This document shows positions 1 through 7,888 of a DNA stretch of 64,000 nt, piece after piece. The DNA is taken from assembly GCA_020444545.1 (NCBI GenBank), contig JAHLKT010000004.1:124001-188000 (forward strand). The letters are read 5' to 3'. This DNA is from Desulfarculaceae bacterium. Its GTDB lineage: Bacteria > Desulfobacterota > Desulfarculia > Desulfarculales > Desulfarculaceae. The notes under the pieces are model-generated. The model saw nothing but the letters and a program-made list of their open reading frames with translations, did not search any database and was not told where the DNA came from. Position numbers and translations under genes: made by a program. Positions within the stretch are counted from its first letter, which is position 1; each line of letters begins with the position of its first letter.

Positions 1-190
1 CGACGCGGGCGTCAACGAGGTCAAGGACGAGGCCACCGGCGAGAGCAAGTACGTGGGCGACTGCGAGCCCGACGTGGCCGATGTGGCCAAGGCCCTGAGC
101 CCGGTGCCGGGCGGCGTGGGCAGCCTCACCACCACCATCATCATGGGCAACGTGCTCAAGGCCCTGAAGCTTCAGGGCGCCGACAAGTAG
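1..190 (+). CDS. folD: FolD, methylenetetrahydrofolate dehydrogenase/cyclohydrolase (3' end)
   Basis: Only the last 62 codons lie in the window; the frame starts at base 2 and ends at TAG 188-190. The tail carries VPGGVGSLT followed by a helix ending in LKALKLQ. This is the C-terminal signature of FolD (family consensus PVPGGVGPMT), which lies beside the NAD(P) site. FolD interconverts methylene-, methenyl- and formyl-tetrahydrofolate in the cytoplasm. A dedicated cyclohydrolase gene (fchA) follows 12 nt later, so the pair would cover the C1-folate steps of the Wood-Ljungdahl methyl branch. The dehydrogenase N-terminus is not visible, so a monofunctional dehydrogenase cannot be excluded. Confidence 0.85.
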   Translation, partial: DAGVNEVKDEATGESKYVGDCEPDVADVAKALSPVPGGVGSLTTTIIMGNVLKALKLQGADK

Positions 191-202
191 GGAGGACGGA
201 CC

Positions 203-841
203 ATGGCGCAGCAAGTTTATGAAATGACCCTGAACGATTTCATCGAAATCGCGGCCTCCAAAAGCCACACCCCCGGCGGCGGCAACGTGTCGGCGGTGGT
301 GGCCACCCTGGGCGCTTCCATGGTGGCCATGGTGGGCAACCTCACCCTGAGCAACAAGAAGTACGAGGAGCACAAGGACCAGGCCCAGGGCTGCGTGGAC
401 CGGGTGATGGGCCTCATCGAGAAGCTCAAGGAGCTCACCATCAAAGACATGGAGGCCTTCGACGCCTACATGGGCGTTTTCAAGATGCCCAAGGAGACCG
501 ACGCGGACAAGGCCGCCCGCAAGGAGGCCATGGAAAAGGCCGCCAAGCAGGCCACCCTGGTGCCCCTGGAGATCTGCCAGACCTGCCTGAGCATCGTCGA
601 AGAGGCCGAGGAGCTTTCCAAGTACGGCAACCTCATGGCCATCAGCGACGTGGGCGTGGGCGCCATGGTGGCCGAGACCGCCATGCGCTCCTGCATGCTC
701 AGCGTGGACATCAACGTGCCTTCCATCAAGGACCAGGACTTCGTCAAGGACGTGCTGGCCGAGAAGGCCCGTTTGTTCACCCAGGCCGAGAAGCTCAAGA
801 TGCTGGCCATGGCCCGCGTCACCGAGAAGATGGGCGGCTAA
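203..841 (+). CDS. fchA: FchA-type methenyltetrahydrofolate cyclohydrolase
   Basis: This 212-residue all-helical protein is of the formiminotransferase-cyclodeaminase C-terminal (FTCD_C) family, which in acetogens and Wood-Ljungdahl organisms acts as a stand-alone methenyl-THF cyclohydrolase (FchA). The glycine-rich segment TPGGGNVSA at residues 23-31 is the family hallmark, and the length is typical. The ATG at 203 follows GGAGGA at 191-196. It lies 12 nt after folD and is followed by a strong terminator, so folD-fchA probably ends a C1 operon that begins outside the window. It could instead act in histidine or folate catabolism, but no hut gene is nearby. Confidence 0.85.
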   Translation: MAQQVYEMTLNDFIEIAASKSHTPGGGNVSAVVATLGASMVAMVGNLTLSNKKYEEHKDQAQGCVDRVMGLIEKLKELTIKDMEAFDAYMGVFKMPKETDADKAARKEAMEKAAKQATLVPLEICQTCLSIVEEAEELSKYGNLMAISDVGVGAMVAETAMRSCMLSVDINVPSIKDQDFVKDVLAEKARLFTQAEKLKMLAMARVTEKMGG

Positions 842-867
842 ATCCCGCTCGCTCTTTTGCGTTTCGC

Positions 868-901
868 GGCGGGGGCCCTTCGGGGCTCCCGCCTCTTTTT
901 T
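868..901 (+). terminator. Rho-independent terminator after fchA
   Basis: An 11-bp GC-rich stem (868-878 with 883-893, one G-U pair) closes a UUCG tetraloop and is followed by a six-T run. It lies 27 nt after the fchA stop. Confidence 0.9.
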
Positions 902-952
902 GGGGGCCCGGCGTCGCTTGCGGGGTCCAAGGCCCCATGATAAGGTTCAGCC

Positions 953-1360
953 ATGCGTAAGGGATTCTTATTTCGCTGGGTGGTCAGCGCTCTGGGCCTG
1001 CTGTTCGTATCCTGGTTGTTCGATGGCATCCGGGTGGACGGCGTGGGTTGGGCTTTCGTGGCCGCCCTCTTCTTGGGGGTGTTCAACGCCCTCATCCGGC
1101 CCATTCTCATCCTGCTCACCCTGCCCATCACCGTCTTGACCATGGGCCTGTTTATCCTGGTGATCAACGCCCTGATGCTCAAGCTGACCGGCTGGCTCTT
1201 GGCCGGTTTCCACGTGCAGGGATTCTGGACCGCCCTGGGCGGGGCCGTGGTCTTGGGGCTGATCAGCCTGGCGGCCAACAGCCTGGTGAACGACCGGGGC
1301 AGCTTCGAGGTGATCGAGATGAACCGGGGCCAGGGCGGCCGCTGGGAACGGAGAGGCTAG
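953..1360 (+). CDS. YvlD/phage-holin-4 family membrane protein
   Basis: A 135-residue integral membrane protein with about four hydrophobic segments (residues 8-25, 30-55, 57-83 and 87-107) and a short polar C-terminus. The segment around FNALIRPILILLTLPITVL matches the phage holin family 4 / YvlD group, small inner-membrane proteins of unknown function in many bacteria. Despite the name there is no lysis gene or phage gene nearby, so a holin role is unlikely. It starts after the fchA terminator and is followed by two small genes 4 and 9 nt downstream, suggesting a three-gene transcript. Confidence 0.75.
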   Translation: MRKGFLFRWVVSALGLLFVSWLFDGIRVDGVGWAFVAALFLGVFNALIRPILILLTLPITVLTMGLFILVINALMLKLTGWLLAGFHVQGFWTALGGAVVLGLISLAANSLVNDRGSFEVIEMNRGQGGRWERRG

Positions 1361-1364
1361 AGCC

Positions 1365-1634
1365 GTGGAACACAGCTCCCTGCAACTTAGGGTGGACTCC
1401 TGCCAGGAGGTAATCGACGACATCTCCCGCCGCCTCTCGGCCGAGGAGGTGAACCCCCGCATCGTGGAGCAGCTGGAGCGCTTGCGCGAACTTCTGACTA
1501 TGCTGGACCATCATTTGGTCAGCGAGACCGACCTGTACCGCATCGAGGTCTCCACCAACCAGCTCCTGCGCGAGCTGGGGGTGCTTTTCTCCCAGAAAGA
1601 ATTCGGCTCGCTCTACGACCACACCTTGCAGTAG
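1365..1634 (+). CDS. Small alpha-helical protein of unknown function
   Basis: An 89-residue acidic, heptad-rich protein (predicted mostly helical, no membrane segment, no cysteine). The start is GTG at 1365, 4 nt after the upstream membrane protein, so translation is probably coupled. The reading frame is clean and GC3-rich like its neighbours, which supports it as real. I do not recognise a family. Its position between two membrane-protein genes hints at a cytoplasmic partner, but that is inference. Confidence 0.6.
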   Translation: MEHSSLQLRVDSCQEVIDDISRRLSAEEVNPRIVEQLERLRELLTMLDHHLVSETDLYRIEVSTNQLLRELGVLFSQKEFGSLYDHTLQ

Positions 1635-1643
1635 CGAGCCGCC

Positions 1644-1757
1644 ATGCCGCTTCGCCTGCTTTCCCTGGCCGCCAACGCAACCATCCTGGCCCTGAACCTG
1701 ATCGTGTCCGGCCTGGTCATCGGCCTGCTGGTCCTGGGGCGTGCCCCCCGCGCCTGA
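1644..1757 (+). CDS. 37-residue single-pass membrane peptide
   Basis: A short ORF from ATG 1644 to TGA 1757 encodes 37 residues: a basic start (MPLRLL), then an almost uninterrupted hydrophobic stretch (about residues 5-32), then RAPRA. This is one transmembrane helix. It begins 9 nt after the preceding gene and would be its third operon partner. It is too short for usual gene callers. Hydrophobicity and operon spacing are the only support, and there is no strong ribosome binding site. Confidence 0.45.
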   Translation: MPLRLLSLAANATILALNLIVSGLVIGLLVLGRAPRA

Positions 1758-1794
1758 TCTTCCGCTAAAATTTGAGTGAGTATGCCTTGGCGGC

Positions 1795-2907
1795 TCAGGC
1801 CAGAGCCTGGCGGTATAGCTCGGCGTAGGCCCGGCACATGGCCTCCAGGGAGAAGCGCTCCTGAACCCGCGCGGCTCCGGCTCGGCCCATGGCTTGGGCT
1901 TGGGTTGGGTCGTCCAGAATTTGGGCCAACCCCCGGGCCAGGGCCTGGGGATCAGCCGGGGGCACCAGTAGGCCGGTGTCTCCCGGCAGCACCACCTCGG
2001 GGTTACCGCCCACGTTGGTGGCTACCACAGGCAGCTTGGCGGCCATGGCCTCCAGCAGGGCCATGGACACCCCTTCGCTCAGGGAGCTGAGCGCGAACAG
2101 GTCGGACGCGGCCAAGAGACGGGGCACGTCCCCCCGCGCTCCCAAAAAGCGCACCGCCTGGCCCAGGCCCAATTCGCGGGCCTTCTGCTCCAGCTTGGAC
2201 CGCTCCGGGCCGTCGCCCACCAGGAGCAAACACGGCGCGTCCTCCCGGCCGGCCAGCTCACCCACGGCAGCCAGCAACGTGCCGTAGTCCTTTTCCGGTG
2301 ACAGGCGGCCCACGCTGATGATCGCCGCCTGCCCCGCCTCCAGGCTCAGCCCGTCCCGCGCTGCCTCGCGCTGCGGGGCGGCGGCCGCGATCTCGCCAAG
2401 GTCGATGCCGTTGTAAACCAGGCGCAGGCGTTTGGGGTCGATGCGGTCCTGCTCGCGGGCCGCGGCCAGGGCGTCCTGGCTCACGCAGGCTACCGCCGCG
2501 CAGCGCCTTGCCAGCCAGCGGCGCAGCTTGCGGTGGCGGGCCGGGCCTTCGTAGTTGGCCCCGTGCAGAGTAGCCAGCACCGGCTTGCGGGTGATAAACC
2601 CGGCCATCACCGCATAGAGCAGAGAAAGCGTGTTGTGGGCGTGCAAGACATCGGCCCCGCTGCGGCGCGCCAGGGAGGCCAGGGAGCGGGCCAGGCGCAG
2701 GTCCAGGCCAGGCCCCTTGCTCAGCTCCCACAGGGTCAGGCCGTTCAGGGCCAGGCCCGGAGGCGCGGCCTCCCCGGCCAGGGTGACCACCTCGGCGGCG
2801 AAACCCTGGGCGGGCAGGCCCTTGGCCAGGTGCAAGACCACCCGCTCCATGCCTCCCACCTCCAGGGACCACACCACCTGGAGCACCTTGGGCTTAGCTG
2901 CGCTCAA
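1795..2907 (-). CDS. GT4-family glycosyltransferase
   Basis: A 370-residue GT-B glycosyltransferase. The N-terminal acceptor domain carries GGMER at residues 18-22 (the glycine loop of the GT4 family). The C-terminal donor domain carries RLSPEKD at 201-207 and the retaining E-x7-E motif EGVSMALLE at 278-286. It would transfer a sugar from a nucleotide sugar to a lipid- or glycan-bound acceptor on the cytoplasmic face of the membrane. It diverges from an asparagine-synthetase gene of the kind often found in exopolysaccharide or O-antigen loci. No polymerase or flippase adjoins it, so the substrate cannot be stated. Confidence 0.88.
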   Translation of the reverse strand: MSAAKPKVLQVVWSLEVGGMERVVLHLAKGLPAQGFAAEVVTLAGEAAPPGLALNGLTLWELSKGPGLDLRLARSLASLARRSGADVLHAHNTLSLLYAVMAGFITRKPVLATLHGANYEGPARHRKLRRWLARRCAAVACVSQDALAAAREQDRIDPKRLRLVYNGIDLGEIAAAAPQREAARDGLSLEAGQAAIISVGRLSPEKDYGTLLAAVGELAGREDAPCLLLVGDGPERSKLEQKARELGLGQAVRFLGARGDVPRLLAASDLFALSSLSEGVSMALLEAMAAKLPVVATNVGGNPEVVLPGDTGLLVPPADPQALARGLAQILDDPTQAQAMGRAGAARVQERFSLEAMCRAYAELYRQALA

Positions 2908-3063
2908 CGAAATCCTCTCTTGCCCCGGCGATCACGGCCCCGGGGCAGCGGCCTGTTCTCCACGTTAACCCCACCGCGCCCGGCAAGCAAGCGGGCTGGT
3001 GCGCCGGACCAAATGCTGGCAGAATTGAGACAACCCTTTTGGCGGCGCGGAGGCCTGTAATCC

Positions 3064-4965
3064 ATGTGCGGCATATTCGGCTTTTTCAGCTCCCCCTCGC
3101 AGCGTGCCGACCTCGAGGCCTGCCGCCGGGCCACCAACCTCATGGCCCATCGAGGCCCGGACGCGGATGGCGAGTGGTCCAGCCCGGACGGCGCGGTGTT
3201 CCTGGGCCACCGCCGCTTGTCCATCCTGGACCTCTCGGACGCGGCCAACCAGCCCATGCTTTCGCCGGGCGGCCGGGTGATCATCTTCAACGGCGAGATC
3301 TACAACTTCAGGGAGCTGCGCGACCAACTCGCGGCCGAGGGCATAAGCTGCACCACCACCGGGGATACCGAGGTGCTGCTCAAGGCCCTGGAGCAATGGG
3401 GCCCGCCCGCCCTGGAGCGCCTGCGGGGCATGTTCTCCCTGGTGCTGTGGGACCCGGAGCGCCGCCGCGCCCTCTTGGCCCGCGACCCCTTCGGCATCAA
3501 GCCGCTCTATATCTGGCAAGGGCCAAGCGGCGAGCTGTCCGTGGCCTCGGAGATCAAGGCCTTCTACGCCCTGCCCTCCTTCGTGCCCGAGCTGGACTCC
3601 AGCGCCCTGCCCGAGTACCTGCGCTTCCGCTCCCTGAGCGGGGGCCGCACCCTGCTGAGGGGCGTAAGCAAGTTGCCTCCCGCTAGTTATGCCTGGTTCG
3701 AGCCGGGCGGCCGCGTGGAGCCGCATATTTACTGGCGCCTGGCCGACACCGCCCCCGGCGAGATGGCCAAGGACAGCCTGGCGGCCAACACCGCGCGCTT
3801 CGTGGAGCTGTTTCGTTCAACCGTGGAGGCCCACCTGATCTCCGACGTACCCCTGGGGGCCCAGTTCTCGGGCGGGGTGGACTCCAGCCTGGTCTCGGCC
3901 GTGGCCCGCAAGGACCTGGGGGCCGACTTCGCGGGCTTCTTCTGCCGGGTGGCTCAGGAGGGCTTTGACGAAACGCCCTTTGCCGAGGCGGTGGCCGACG
4001 CCCTGGGTATGCGCCTGCACCGCAGCGAGCTGACTGCTGGGGTGCTCTTCTCCGAGCTCCTGGACCGCCTCACCTGGCACCAGGACGACCCCCTGACCCA
4101 TCCCAACTCCATGGGCATCTTTTTGCTCTCCGCCCTGGCCAAGGGCAAGGTCAAGGTGCTGCTCTCCGGCGAAACCGCCGACGAGATCTTCGCGGGCTAC
4201 GACGCTCATCGGCGGCTGCTGGCCTTTGCCCGCCTGGCCGGGGTGCCGGACTTCCTCTTGTCCCCGGCCCGCTCCTTGTGCCGCCTGAGCCCCCGCCTGC
4301 GCAGTATCGAGCTGCTCCTCAACGAGCGCTTGGGGCACGACCTGGACAGCCTAACCCTCACCCGGCGGCAGTATTTGGACGGCCCCTCCCTGGAGACCCT
4401 GCTGGGCCCCGGCGCGGACGCGGCCTCCCTGGCCGGCCGCCGGGCCGAGTTGGAGCCGCTGGCGGGAATGGACGCCCTCACCCGCTTCCAGCTCTACGAC
4501 GTGGCGGTGTATTTGCCGCCCATCATGGAGCGCCAGGACAAGATGTCCATGGCCGCCAGCATCGAGAGCCGGGTGCCTTTCGCGGACGTGCAGGTGGGGC
4601 GCTTCGCTTTTGGCCTGCCACCGGAGCAGCGAGCCACGGTCAAGCGGGGCAAGGTTATCCTCAAGGAGGCCCTGGCCCGCTACGTGCCCGTGGACACGGT
4701 AGAGCGGCGCAAGGCCGGCTTCGGCCTGCCCATGATCCTGTGGTTGAATTCCGCCGAAGGCCGTGCGCGGCGCGAGGCCCTGGCCGGGCCGGGCTCGGCC
4801 CTGGGCGGCCTGCTGGACCCCGACCGCGTGCGCCCTCTGCTGGCCGATCCCTCCGACGGACCCCGGGCAGACGTGCTCTGGAGCCTCATCGCCCTGGAGG
4901 CCTGGGCGCGGATGTTTTTGAACAAGGAGGCGGTGTTGGCTGCCCCCCGCGCCATCCCAATCTGA
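3064..4965 (+). CDS. asnB: Glutamine-hydrolysing asparagine synthetase family protein
   Basis: 633 residues. An N-terminal class II glutaminase domain has the nucleophile Cys2 (MCGIFGF), RGPD and GEIYNF. The synthetase domain has the PP-loop SGGVDSS at 269-275. It should make asparagine, or amidate another carboxylate, from glutamine and ATP. The length is close to that of AsnB-like amidotransferases associated with exopolysaccharide/exosortase loci, and a PEP-CTERM protein occurs elsewhere in the window (57.4-58.0 kb), so an envelope role is possible. GGAGG lies about 10 nt before the ATG. Its stop is 3 nt from the stop of the convergent SDR gene. Confidence 0.9.
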   Translation: MCGIFGFFSSPSQRADLEACRRATNLMAHRGPDADGEWSSPDGAVFLGHRRLSILDLSDAANQPMLSPGGRVIIFNGEIYNFRELRDQLAAEGISCTTTGDTEVLLKALEQWGPPALERLRGMFSLVLWDPERRRALLARDPFGIKPLYIWQGPSGELSVASEIKAFYALPSFVPELDSSALPEYLRFRSLSGGRTLLRGVSKLPPASYAWFEPGGRVEPHIYWRLADTAPGEMAKDSLAANTARFVELFRSTVEAHLISDVPLGAQFSGGVDSSLVSAVARKDLGADFAGFFCRVAQEGFDETPFAEAVADALGMRLHRSELTAGVLFSELLDRLTWHQDDPLTHPNSMGIFLLSALAKGKVKVLLSGETADEIFAGYDAHRRLLAFARLAGVPDFLLSPARSLCRLSPRLRSIELLLNERLGHDLDSLTLTRRQYLDGPSLETLLGPGADAASLAGRRAELEPLAGMDALTRFQLYDVAVYLPPIMERQDKMSMAASIESRVPFADVQVGRFAFGLPPEQRATVKRGKVILKEALARYVPVDTVERRKAGFGLPMILWLNSAEGRARREALAGPGSALGGLLDPDRVRPLLADPSDGPRADVLWSLIALEAWARMFLNKEAVLAAPRAIPI

Positions 4966-4968
4966 TCT

Positions 4969-5760
4969 TTAGGTAAGCCCCCGGTGCAGGCCGCCGTCGA
5001 TGAGGTAGCTGGCCCCGGTGATGTAGCTCGCGCGCTCGGAGGCCAAAAAGGCCACCAAGTCGCCGAACTCGGCTGGATCGCCCATGCGCCCCAAGGGGAT
5101 GGCTTCTACCACCTGGGCCTTGGCTTCCTCGGGGCTGATGCCCCCGGCCTCTGCCCGCGCGTTGAATAGCTGCTCCACTCTCGCGGTTAGCATCCATCCC
5201 GGCAGCACGTTGTTCACGGTGATGCCCGCCTCGGCCACCTCGTCGGCCAGGGTCTTGGCCCAGCCCACCACCGCCGCCCGGATGCTGTTGCTCAGGATGA
5301 GCCCGGGCAGGGGCTGCTTCACCGACACGCTGGTCATGTTGACGATGCGGCCCCAGCCTTGGGCCCTCATGCCGGGCAGCAGGGCCCGGGTCATGGCCTG
5401 GGCCGAGAGCAGGGTCAACTCCACCGCGCGGCGCCAGGCGTCCTCGCCCAGCTCCTCGAAGCGTCCCGGCGGGGGACCGCCCGCGTTGTTTACCAGGATG
5501 TCGATCTTGCCGTAGCGTTTGGCCGCCGCCTCGGCCAGGGCCTGGGCCGCGCCCCGCTCGCTTAGGTCCACGGCCTGGGCCCAGACCTCCACCCCGAACT
5601 CGGCCTCCATACGCGAGGCCAAGGTGTCCAGCTTGTCCTGGCTGCGCGCGGCCAGGGCCAGGTTGCAGCCCTCGGCGGCCAGCCCCCGGGCCACGGCCAG
5701 GCCCAGCCCCTTGCTGGAGCCGGCCACCAGGGCGGCCCGTCCCTTAATCCCCAGATCCAT
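4969..5760 (-). CDS. SDR-fold protein with altered catalytic site
   Basis: 263 residues with a Rossmann SDR fold: cofactor loop GSSKGLG (14-20), NNAG (91-94), PG at 187-188, and a C-terminal DGG. Where classical SDRs have Tyr-x3-Lys this protein has Ser157-x3-Arg161, so the catalytic pair is missing; S144/S146 may keep the catalytic serine. A known BKR-like SDR subgroup lacks the usual tetrad in the same way. It is often annotated as 3-oxoacyl-ACP reductase, but I would not assign that reaction. AAAAGGAGG precedes the ATG. It overlaps the ABC exporter gene upstream by 17 nt and so is the last gene of that operon. Confidence 0.85.
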   Translation of the reverse strand: MDLGIKGRAALVAGSSKGLGLAVARGLAAEGCNLALAARSQDKLDTLASRMEAEFGVEVWAQAVDLSERGAAQALAEAAAKRYGKIDILVNNAGGPPPGRFEELGEDAWRRAVELTLLSAQAMTRALLPGMRAQGWGRIVNMTSVSVKQPLPGLILSNSIRAAVVGWAKTLADEVAEAGITVNNVLPGWMLTARVEQLFNARAEAGGISPEEAKAQVVEAIPLGRMGDPAEFGDLVAFLASERASYITGASYLIDGGLHRGLT

Positions 5761-7885
5761 CGCGCTCCTCCTTTTCCTTGAGCCGTTGCAGGCGCACCAG
5801 GCGGGCGTAGAGTCCGTCCAGGGCCATGAGCCCGTCGTGGCGGCCCTGCTCCACGATGCGCCCCTGGTGCATCACCAGGATGTTGTCCGCCCGGCGGATG
5901 GTGCTCAGGCGGTGGGCCACCACCAGGCTGGTGCGCCCGGCCATGATGCGGGGCAGGGCCTGTTGGATCAACCGCTCGCTCACCGGGTCCACGCTGCTGG
6001 TGGCTTCGTCCAAGACCAGCACCCTCGGCGACCCGGCCACCGCGCGGGCAAAGGCCAAGAGCTGCCGCTGCCCTGCGCTCAGGCGGCGGGCGCCCTCACC
6101 CAGGGGCGTGTCCATCCCCTGGGGCAGCCGGGCCACGAACTCGGCCGCCCCGCTCACCGCCAGGGCGCGCTCCAGGGCCTCGTCGTCCACGCCCGCGCGG
6201 CCCAGCACGATGTTCTCGCGCACCGTGCCCGAGAGCAAAAATACCTCCTGCGACACCAGGGCCACCCGCCGGGCCACGTCGCCCCGGTCCATGTCCCGAA
6301 GATCGATCCCGTCGATCAACACCTCGCCCTGGTCAGGGTCGTAGAGGCGCATGATCAGGTTGACCAGGCTGGTCTTGCCCGCCCCGGTGGGGCCCACCAC
6401 GGCCCAGGCCTGGCCGGGCGGGATGCTGAAGCTCACCTCGTTGAGCACCGGGCGCTGGGGCTCGTAGCCAAAGGTCACGTCCGTGAAGCGCACCTCGCCG
6501 GGCCCGGCTTCGGGAGGCGCGGCTTGCCTGGGCGCGGGTAGGGTCTGTTGGTTGTCCAGCAAATGGAAGATGCGCTCGCCCGAGGCCATGGCCGCCTGCA
6601 TGATGTTGTACTTCTCGGCCATATCGCGCACGGGCCGGAAAAACATCTGCATGTAGGCGATGAAGGCCACCAGGGTGCCCAGGCTCAGCTGGTCCTGCAC
6701 CACCCTGCCGCCGCCGTAGAAGATAATCAGGCCCATGGCCAGCGAACTGAGCAGCTCGGTCAGCGGCAGGAACACCGCGAAGACCTTGACCTGACGCATC
6801 CCGGCCGCGAAATAGCCGTCGTTGAAGCGCTTGAACTCGGTGCGCCCGGCGGCCTCGGCCCGGAACAGTTTGACCACGGCCAGGCCGTCCAGGGTCTCGC
6901 CCAGCCAGGAGTTGATGCGCCCCAAATGCCCCTGCAAGCGCCGGAAGGCGTCGCGGGCCAAACGGGAGAAGGCCCAGGCCAGGCCGCCCACCACCGGGGT
7001 GAGGGCCAGGCACACCAAGGCCAACTTGAAGTCCAGCCACAGGAGCACCACCACGATGCCGCTGATCACGAAGAAGTCCTGGAACAGCGAGACCAAGGCG
7101 CTACTAAACATTTCGTTGAGGTTTTGCACGTCGTTGGTCAGGCGGGTGACCAGCTTGCCCACCGGGTTGCGGCCGAAGAAAAACTCGTCGCGGCTGAGCA
7201 GATGCTTGTAGAGCTGCTGGCGCATAGCCAGCATCATCTCCTGCCCGGCCCGCTCCAGGAGCACGGTCTGGCAATAGCCCAGGAGAAACACCCCGGTGGC
7301 GGCGGCCAAAAATACCAGGGCCAGCCGGGCCATGCCCCAGGCGTCCGGCGCGCGCAGGTCGATGAGCTGCTGCGAGGGCAGCTTGGCCAGCTCCGGCGTG
7401 GCGATGACCCAGCGCTCCCCGGCCCGGATGAACACCTTGGGGTGCTCCTTGGCCAGCTTGTCCGCCTCTGCCGTGGCCGGAGCCAGGTAGAAGGGATGCT
7501 TGCCCACGGCCCCGGCGGCGCGCAGCTTCACGGTGAGGCGCGGGTCCAGGCCGCGCCAGGCGGTCTCGGGCACATACACCGAGGTGCCCCGGCCGGGCAG
7601 GAAGGCATCGCCCGCTCCTGTGCGCAAGGCCTTGGCCAGCCCGGGCGGGGCCTTGGCCAAATCCACCTCCAGGGCCTGGCGCACCATGTAATTGTCAATG
7701 GCCAGGCGGGTGAGGTAGGGCAGCACCAAATCCAGGCCCGTGGCCAACAGAGTCAGCAGCGCGGCGAAGAGGATGATGCGCAGATGGGGCCGGGAATAGG
7801 AGGCCAGGCGCTTGAGCAGGCGCAGGTCATAGGGCTTGCCCAGCTGGTCGCCTTCCATGTAGCCGTAGTCCATGGTGGGAGGCAT
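5744..7885 (-). CDS. Heterodimeric ABC exporter, canonical-site half (BmrD/YheH-like)
   Basis: A 713-residue half-transporter with an N-terminal type IV exporter membrane domain and a C-terminal ATPase. Between TM1 and TM2 there is an insertion of about 110 residues (roughly 75-190), predicted on the outer face, as in BmrD/YheH. The ATPase has GPTGAGKT, a variant signature LSAGQ, and Walker B VLVLDE with the catalytic glutamate. It follows its partner by 3 nt. In the BmrCD family such pairs export drugs or lipids; the substrate here is unknown. Confidence 0.88.
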   Translation of the reverse strand: MPPTMDYGYMEGDQLGKPYDLRLLKRLASYSRPHLRIILFAALLTLLATGLDLVLPYLTRLAIDNYMVRQALEVDLAKAPPGLAKALRTGAGDAFLPGRGTSVYVPETAWRGLDPRLTVKLRAAGAVGKHPFYLAPATAEADKLAKEHPKVFIRAGERWVIATPELAKLPSQQLIDLRAPDAWGMARLALVFLAAATGVFLLGYCQTVLLERAGQEMMLAMRQQLYKHLLSRDEFFFGRNPVGKLVTRLTNDVQNLNEMFSSALVSLFQDFFVISGIVVVLLWLDFKLALVCLALTPVVGGLAWAFSRLARDAFRRLQGHLGRINSWLGETLDGLAVVKLFRAEAAGRTEFKRFNDGYFAAGMRQVKVFAVFLPLTELLSSLAMGLIIFYGGGRVVQDQLSLGTLVAFIAYMQMFFRPVRDMAEKYNIMQAAMASGERIFHLLDNQQTLPAPRQAAPPEAGPGEVRFTDVTFGYEPQRPVLNEVSFSIPPGQAWAVVGPTGAGKTSLVNLIMRLYDPDQGEVLIDGIDLRDMDRGDVARRVALVSQEVFLLSGTVRENIVLGRAGVDDEALERALAVSGAAEFVARLPQGMDTPLGEGARRLSAGQRQLLAFARAVAGSPRVLVLDEATSSVDPVSERLIQQALPRIMAGRTSLVVAHRLSTIRRADNILVMHQGRIVEQGRHDGLMALDGLYARLVRLQRLKEKEERDGSGD

Positions 7886-7888
7886 GGC

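Noticed and set aside
953-1360. Phage holin, sign of a prophage
   Set aside because: The family name is historic; no lysis, capsid or integrase genes nearby.
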